This document shows, in pieces, positions 59,105 through 64,000 of a stretch of 64,000 nucleotides of DNA (its first letter is position 1; every line of letters begins with the position of its first letter). A program made the translations under genes and the position numbers. The notes below the pieces were generated by a model, which saw only the letters and a program-made list of their open reading frames with translations, was not told the DNA's origin and searched no databases. Source of the DNA: Physcomitrium patens (taxonomy: Eukaryota > Streptophyta > Bryopsida > Funariales > Funariaceae); NCBI RefSeq assembly GCF_000002425.4, contig NC_037258.1, forward strand, positions 16,013,604-16,077,603, read 5' to 3'.

Positions 59105-60494
59105 TTTGGGGCATATTCATGCGATTGTTCTATATTATTTCACTTTCATCATTGAAGAAAGTCGATAGTGGTTCCAAATGTGTGGAATGACTTGGGACGA
59201 CCTTGTGTACCTTGGACAACCTCCTGAAACGGATTTAGTTCCTATTCCATTCAGTTTCAGTTTCAGTTTCTGTTTCCACATCTACTAGTTTTTTCAGAAA
59301 CTTTCGGAGCATTACCTGTAGTTAGTACACAACGCCACCCAATTCTTAGTTCTTCAAGCTAACCGACCTGTGCTGGCCAAATTTGAAGGATGCCCAACTT
59401 GTGTTTCGGCAGTGAAGTATACAGGCCTGCACCTTGTAAATAAACCTTATTTTAAAAAGTTCCATTTCTAATGTCTCCTCAATTTTATATAACATTCTTA
59501 AAGAATCATGCTACGAAACTACTAATTTAATTCTACTTCTTTTGTGATACTTTTCAAGTTGTAATAGTACACGACTACTCATACAAAATGATCCACGGTT
59601 CAAAACTACATAAACCTTTAAATGTTAATTTTTCAAAATTTGTCACGATAAGAGACCTGCTGGTTTCTACGAGAAGATTTTTGCGAAGAGACTTTGCAAG
59701 TTGAAATAATTGTTTGCCCAATTCAAGTTTAGTTCGTTGCAAAAAGACATGGGTGCTTTAGGTTTGTTTAAAGGTTTCATGGGTGAACAAGCTTCGACCC
59801 TTTTTTGGATTAAAGCCTTGTGTGCGTGGTGTCGCTGGGCTTCAGAATGCCGACGGATGCCAACCATGGCGTCCATTTGTTACGCGAATCTGCTTGTAGG
59901 AAAAGGCACCATGCGGCAACTGTAGGATCGCCCAAATGGCCTCTGTGTCTCGGCACAGCTTTCGCTGCTGTAGGCCTATCCATGGTACATCTGCCTTCGA
60001 CTAGGGCTCTTCAAATTCGAAAAGTTTTCGCAACGAAGGTCTTGACCATAGAGAATTACGGAACTAGTTCCCATCTTGATGATTCACTGGTGGGGCCCGT
60101 TGGTTGATGTATAGTGTCTCAGTATTTGAGACTTGAAGTTAGTGATTCCTTGTTTCGCTCCCAGGAAATGGTACAATGTGGCTTAGATTTCCTTGAAAGA
60201 TATGCTCGTTGGAGGCTGTGAAGCGAATCAAGGCGCACTGTCAATGTGAAGTGATTAATTGTGGTAATCACAAGGAGTGCAGTCTTCATTGTTGTAGGAA
60301 TTTGTTTTATTTGTGAATTCTTGTCTGTTTTATTTGTAGTTTTAGTGGGTTACGTCGGAGAGGAGGCCGTCGCTGTGGCAGACTGCTTACATCTGCTCTA
60401 TTCATTTTGTTGAAGTTTCTTTCACGCGGAGAGGTTGGTGTGAGAGAGAGAGTGAACGTGAAAAGAAAGGTTAAAATATTGTAACTTTTTGGAT
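59105..60494. other. 3' region of ABC1K gene and promoter of the next gene
   Basis: Gene spacing of about 1.4 kb. A 95-codon frame at 59820-60107 and its neighbours show no family resemblance. A short GAGAGAGAGA tract lies near 60443, about 50 bp upstream of the next ATG. No other feature is supported. Confidence 0.45.
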
Positions 60495-62899
60495 ATGGCG
60501 GCAACGAGCGCTTCTCTTCTGGTCTTGCCCAAGATTATCAGTAGGACAGCTGGGTCAATTTCTACGACTTCGAGAAGAAGTCCAACCTGCTGCACATCAT
60601 TGTCATCATCTTTGAGATTTTCTGGTTTGACATCGCCTCTCTCATGTCCGGAGCTTCCGTTTTCAGGCAGGGAACCGAAAGGTCTTCGCAAAGGCCAGAA
60701 TTCAGCTTCTAGTGCTAGTCGTATTATTTCTATGGTAAGCACTGCTGTTCTCGCTCATTTAGGTTATGCCGATCTTCCTCCTTGTCGTTGCTGAATGACA
60801 GGATTCTGTGCATTTTCTTCTCAATCGCGGGTAGAGGAAATTTCAATTTTAGAAGGATTGCATGAAGAATATATGGCGGCTTTAGCAACACGGCACTTCT
60901 GACTAGAGCAGGACTCAGGTTTTAGTACCAATAGTGGTGGAAATTGTGCTGCCGGTTCAAGTTGTTATTGCACTGCTCTTTTTCTCTGTGAAGTAGATGA
61001 AATTTACATCCTGACAAACATTCGCGTCCGATTCAGCGTCATGGGAATGGCTGGCTTTTGTATCCGTAGTGTACAAACAATGAATTGCGGGACTTAGCTA
61101 GTGAATTCTTTGACGACAGCCATCAATGGTTGCGTAAAATATCTTCTCTTTCAATTCAATTTCAACGAATGTGTAATGCCTTCATGATAGGAAAGTGGAC
61201 ATGACCATCTTTCGTATCTGTGAAGTAGGAGCGTCGTTAATTCAAGCAGCGAAGAGCCCTTGCAAAATAAAAACACACACGTATTTTTTCCTCTGTAAAA
61301 GCCTTGCTTCTTCTGCCCTGTTCCACTGAGGTTATCTATTCACTGTTTGCGATAGACACCCAGTAAGAACGCGATTCATAGTCCACATTGAGCGTGATGC
61401 CGCGAATAGTTCCAATGGGGTTCACATTATTCTCGTCAATAGGGACGTGACTTTTTTTGTATTCACCTACTCTATAGAAAACAAGCTTCCCTTTCTGAAT
61501 TTATTCTGACTATTATTTCCATTGCTGTGCAGACGAGTAGTAGGTCAAGTAGCCCTACGCCAAGCTCTGGCAACTCCAATAAGATAGTGTTTGTGGCAGG
61601 GGCTACTGGACAAACGGGTAAGCGCATAGTAAAAGAATTGCTAATGCAAGGATATGAAGTGCGAGCAGGGGTCCGTGATATAGAGAAGGCTAAGGAAACA
61701 CTTCCTAAGAGCGACAATCTTGAGCTAGTGAGTACCTTATAATCCTAGTCAGGTGCAATAGAAATAATTGCTAATTACGTTTATCTAGAGGATTATACTC
61801 AGTCCCGTGATCAACATAAAATCGATGGTAGTCGAAGAGACATTGGATGAATTGTAACATTCTATTTACTTTTATAATACCGAATTCACCAGAATCTGAC
61901 AAGTTAAAGCTAATAAGCTGGAGGGTTTGAATATGTCAAGGTATTGGCAGATGTAACTGGAGGAGCGGATTTGCTTGGTAGAGCCATTGCTGGTTCAAAC
62001 GCAGTTATAGTTGCCACTGGCTTTAGGCCTTCGTTTGATATCACAGCGTCATGGAAGGTAATTCTTACTTATCATCTAAATATTCTTTGGTTAATTAGTC
62101 ACTCATATAGTTAGCTATTTTGATGTCTGTCTATACCGCTTTTCTGGAGAAAAATTTGAACGGCAAAGTTGCCTTGTTCCCAGCGGCTTCCAAGTGTCGT
62201 GAACTTGTGCGTGGTGAGCACTTTTCAATAATTGTAAGCAATTAGCATGAGTTTTCTAAAATAAAAAAAATCATTTGGCAGGTTGACAATATTGGTACGA
62301 AGACCATGGTTGATGCCTGTCAACAAAGAGGCATCAAAAGAATGGTTCTCATAAGTTCGATATTGGTTAACGGTGCTGCTATAGGACAGATCTTCAACCC
62401 CGCCTACATTGTGCTCAACATTTTTGGACTGACTCTCGTCGCTAAGCTTCAAGCGGAAAAATATATGCGAAAGTCTGGTATTGATTATACTATCATCAGA
62501 CCTGGAGGCCTGAAGAATGACCCTCCAAGTGGGAATATATTACTTGCGAAAGAGGTACATGGATAGGTCGTTGAATACATGATCTTGTTTTGAATATCAG
62601 CTTGCAGAAAAATTCATCGAAGGTTTTGTTTTCTGAAATCTATGAAGCCCTATTTCACGAGTTGTGTTATTTTTTTTTTACAGCGTTTGATCTTGTGTTG
62701 AGTTAGTCTAAAGTTATCGTACTTCTTGTGAAATTAACAGGATACTCTTTTCGGAGGTTCTGTCTCTCGAGACACTGTAGCGAAGGTTGCCGTGGAGTCT
62801 CTCAGGATTCCTGAAGCATCATTCAAGGTGGTGGAGCTAGTATCAAGTCCTGATGCCCCTCCCGAGTCTATTCAGAAGCTTTTTGCTAAGCTAAATTGA
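60495..62899 (+). CDS. Plastid-type NAD(P)-binding Rossmann protein (atypical SDR, At2g34460-like), 5 exons
   Basis: Exons 60495-60734, 61533-61727, 61941-62057, 62282-62554 and 62741-62899 join in phase 0 through GT-AG introns to give 327 residues. Residues 1 to about 90 are Ser/Arg/Pro-rich, like a chloroplast transit peptide. The dinucleotide-binding motif GATGQTG is at 103-109, followed by ELLMQGYEVRAGVRD. SSILVNGAA at 209-217, AKLQAEKY near 241-248 and RPGGLKNDPPSG near 260-271 match the TIC62/NmrA-like atypical SDR group. It closely resembles Arabidopsis At2g34460, a chloroplast protein without a settled reaction. The start is the first ATG in frame after an in-frame upstream region with no better candidate. 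Convergent with the GT47 gene. Confidence 0.92.
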
Positions 62900-63472
62900 T
62901 CAGAGTTTGTATAGGTTTCATACCCGATTTGAATTGCACCTCAACGGTCAGTATTCATGAATTAATGACGATGAAGATATTGCTTGTTGCCATGAGCACT
63001 ATTCGGCGATGATGTCATGTTCTTATTATGTCATGCGAACTGCTGAATGTGATATTTGTGCCTACGAGCCGAATGTTAAGTGGACCGTGAACTGCTGATA
63101 TTGATGATAACCCCCATTACTCTTGCAACATGTCAATAGCGTACTGTTCTTGTTCACAAATTATATCGCCTGTATGAGTGATCATCTGAACCCAAGGCAC
63201 TAGAAATCTAGCCTCAAATGTGATGTCGTCAGACCAAATAATTTGAGACTCAAACATACTGCATTGCAACAGTGGATCATGTGGAACACTGAGATGTGCT
63301 TAAGCTGACTGTCGAAGGTGTGGTATTACAAGCTCTCAAACAAGGCGACTTTCTTCTATGAAGAGCCGTTGGTAAATTATGCTTGATTTGAAGGAAAAGC
63401 TGCAAGCTTGTTATTTTCTGTGTTCCGTTACATGATGAGGCAATTTTATGGCTGTACTTTCTTGAGAAAAAA
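62900..63472. other. 3' regions of two convergent genes
   Basis: Lies between the stop codons of the Rossmann-protein gene (+) and the GT47 gene (-). No third gene recognised. Confidence 0.6.
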
Positions 63473-64000
63473 CTAGAACCTGATGGTGAATCTGCGGAGC
63501 CACAGCTCATACATAACCATGTGAAAAGCGTCGTACTTGATAGGGGGTGAGTGCCACTCAAAGTGTCTCCGGACCTGCAACCCGTCCCTCAGCCTGTCAA
63601 CATGAGATGAATGGGGTTGCCAAGCGGTATCAACTTAGCACCTCTGTGGCAAGAATCTTACCTGACGCACACCAGCATGTAACATACGATACTTTTGCAC
63701 AGTAACTGCTTGGAGGATCTTTTTGAGGTTGTCATACTCCCTTTCCCTCACTACGAGGGAAAATTTTCTCCAGTCCAAGATATCATTGAAGGGTAAATCG
63801 TAGAAATCTGCCATAATAACTTCTAAACAGAAGGCCAATGCTTAGTAACCAAAGAGTAGATTCAATCTCATTGTCTGGAACCAATTATAGTAGGTTCCAC
63901 GAGCACTATTTTCTGTTTTTAGTTTGTAATCTCCTCGACATATACAGCGTTGTGTGTTCTAATGTACCACTCAAAGTGAGACTTACCAGGAACGCAACCA
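63473..64000 (-). CDS. GT47 exostosin-family glycosyltransferase, C-terminal exons (partial)
   Basis: Three exons read leftwards: 64000-63987 (14 nt, cut by the window edge), 63822-63662 and 63574-63473, with GT-AG introns that keep frame. The last residues before the window edge read GCVP, then EVIMADFYDLPFNDILDW, a KKILQAV stretch, YRMLHAGVRQ and, in the last exon, VRRHFEWHSPP, YDAFHMVMYELWLRR and a stop. This is the C-terminal, nucleotide-sugar-binding end of the plant exostosin (GT47) domain. Such enzymes are Golgi type II membrane proteins that build cell-wall polysaccharides; the sugar specificity cannot be told from this end. The gene continues beyond the right edge. Confidence 0.9.

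Noticed and set aside
59820-60107. 95-codon plus-strand frame between the kinase and Rossmann-protein genes
   Set aside because: Starts with a non-ATG-like context, no recognisable domain, and other frames overlap it; not supported as a gene.
1-64000. Defence system, CRISPR array, gene cluster or viral integration as the hidden novelty
   Set aside because: The features are those of an ordinary plant nuclear region; no such loci seen. All reverse-transcriptase sequences belong to Ty3/gypsy LTR elements with chromodomains, without an envelope-like gene.

Overview
The window looks like nuclear DNA of a land plant, most likely a bryophyte such as a moss. This rests on GT-AG spliced genes whose products resemble plant families, on AT-rich intergenic DNA, and on stacked chromodomain Ty3/gypsy retrotransposons. 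The plant origin is well supported; the moss assignment is an inference from general character. No rRNA, tRNA, CRISPR array or prokaryotic feature was seen.

Layout. 1-12.7 kb is decayed repeat DNA: an old Ty3/gypsy element (family B, about 1.13-10.9 kb) broken up by other repeats, then a truncated antisense remnant of family A (about 11.2-12.35 kb). 12.96-14.27 kb holds a two-exon minus-strand steroid 5-alpha-reductase-family gene. 15.8-29.7 kb is a three-layer nest of family A elements. 29.7-32.8 kb is AT-rich DNA with an antisense family B LTR and several (TA)n tracts. 32.8-52.1 kb is a second three-layer family A nest that also holds a solo LTR. 52.2-52.5 kb has a MITE-like inverted-repeat element inside TA-rich DNA. 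53-64 kb is a more GC-rich gene island: a 13-exon ABC1K atypical kinase (+), a five-exon plastid-type NAD(P)-binding Rossmann protein (+), and the 3' end of a GT47 exostosin-type glycosyltransferase (-).

Family A architecture, in sense order: an LTR of about 540-560 bp (TGTCA...TTGACA, with a TATA box and a 10-bp inverted repeat), gag with a CCHC knuckle, pol in the -1 frame (protease, RT, RNase H, integrase), a chromodomain, a separate 140-codon frame here called ORF3, a polypurine tract and the 3' LTR. Insertions carry 5-bp target-site duplications: CAATG, GGCGG/GGCCG, CTCGT, TCTTG and ATATA. The youngest copy (41864-48242) has LTRs that differ at about eight positions and is broken by only a few point lesions.

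Main points for a second look. (1) ORF3 keeps an exact 423-nt span in six copies, including badly decayed ones. (2) In the first nest two opposite-facing copies form a large inverted repeat whose pol arms are nearly identical although the LTRs of the inner copy differ strongly, which suggests gene conversion. (3) These two copies share several nonsense codons. All comparisons were made by eye.
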